26,180 nucleotides of DNA from JANQGH01 sp039177555 (GTDB lineage: Bacteria > Pseudomonadota > Alphaproteobacteria > DSM-16000 > Inquilinaceae). Position numbers and translations under genes: made by a program. Under the pieces are notes generated by a model. The model was not told the DNA's origin. It was given only the letters and a program-made list of their open reading frames with translations, and searched no databases. Shown here piece by piece: positions 25,914 to 26,180 of this stretch (the stretch's first letter is position 1; each line of letters begins with the position of its first letter). The stretch covers positions 1 through 26,180 of the forward strand of contig JBCDFV010000053.1 in assembly GCA_039177555.1 (NCBI GenBank). The letters run 5' to 3'.

Positions 25914-26180
25914 ATGGGTAAGGGCAGCTACCGGGAGAGGTTCGGGGATGGCCTTGTTAATCGGTACCGAGAGGCCATCTCAAAGGCCGACTGTCAAAAC
26001 CGTTATTGCTGCCCGCTAGACAAGCCACAGAACAAGGACATCGCCGTCTTGCCGACCAACCCGCAAAGCGCGGCCGAGGCCGTCCAGCCAAGCCTTGACC
26101 CCAGCGACCCCTATCAGCGGGAACGCCAGACCTTTCCGAAGCTGACGCCGGAACAGATCGAGCGGGTGAGTGCCTATGGC
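25914..26180 (+). CDS. partial gene running off the right edge, probably cyclic-nucleotide-binding-domain protein
   Basis: From the ATG at 25914 the frame is open to the window end (89 codons). The last part, DPYQRERQTFPKLTPEQIER followed by VSAYG, resembles the lead-in to a cyclic-nucleotide-binding domain. That pattern is common in proteins where this domain is fused to a thioredoxin-reductase-like FAD domain. The first 45 residues (with C27, C32 and C33 in DCQNRYCC) look atypical and may be untranslated. A TTG at 26049 has AAGGA about ten bases upstream and would give a more usual short N-terminus; a GTG at 25881 is also in frame. The call rests on the final 25 residues only, so it is tentative. 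Confidence 0.5.
   Translation, partial: MGKGSYRERFGDGLVNRYREAISKADCQNRYCCPLDKPQNKDIAVLPTNPQSAAEAVQPSLDPSDPYQRERQTFPKLTPEQIERVSAYG

Overview
The window is a GC-rich stretch of bacterial chromosome, almost certainly from an alphaproteobacterium. The evidence is the F1-ATPase gene order atpH-atpA-atpG-atpD-atpC without the Fo genes, the priA / fsa / DUF484 neighbourhood, and the run proA-nadD-rsfS-rlmH-gpmI-envC-ctpA-yibQ-rppH. A Rhodospirillales-like lineage is my best guess, but I cannot place it further. No tRNA, rRNA, CRISPR array, insertion sequence or prophage gene is visible.

Layout. Positions 1-910 (minus) hold the start of a DUF484 gene and fsa, divergent from priA (995-3208, plus). 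Positions 3205-4988 (minus) are a three-gene unit, YceI / cytochrome b561 / YceI, whose end overlaps the end of priA by 4 bases. A 756-base gap (4989-5744) has no convincing gene but carries a 13-bp inverted repeat abutting a 13-bp tandem duplication. Positions 5745-10704 (plus) are the F1 operon. It is followed by a di-iron ferritin-like protein (10817-11638) and a small basic protein (11725-11931). An extensin-like lipoprotein and a VOC-domain protein (minus, overlapping) face a gmhB-type phosphatase (13045-13593, plus).

From 13572 to 22251 all genes lie on the minus strand, in the order of transcription proA, nadD, rsfS, rlmH, gpmI, envC, ctpA, yibQ, rppH. Most are separated by a few bases or overlap. 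This unit combines NAD and proline synthesis, ribosome silencing and methylation, glycolysis, peptidoglycan-hydrolase control and RNA 5'-end processing. A GFA-family protein precedes it. The right end is a respiratory module: a GbsR/MarR-type regulator followed by cydA-cydB (cyanide-insensitive bd oxidase type), with a striking array of TTC..GAA palindromes just upstream of the regulator. A divergent reading frame runs off the right edge; its last visible residues suggest a cyclic-nucleotide-binding-domain protein.

Nearly everything here is recognisable core metabolism, and I do not see a clearly new system. The points most worth a second look are rsfS, which has no ordinary start codon upstream of its conserved domain; the palindrome array at the regulator-cyd promoter; the double-YceI/b561 unit; the structured gap before atpH; and a perfect 12-bp hairpin between ctpA and yibQ.
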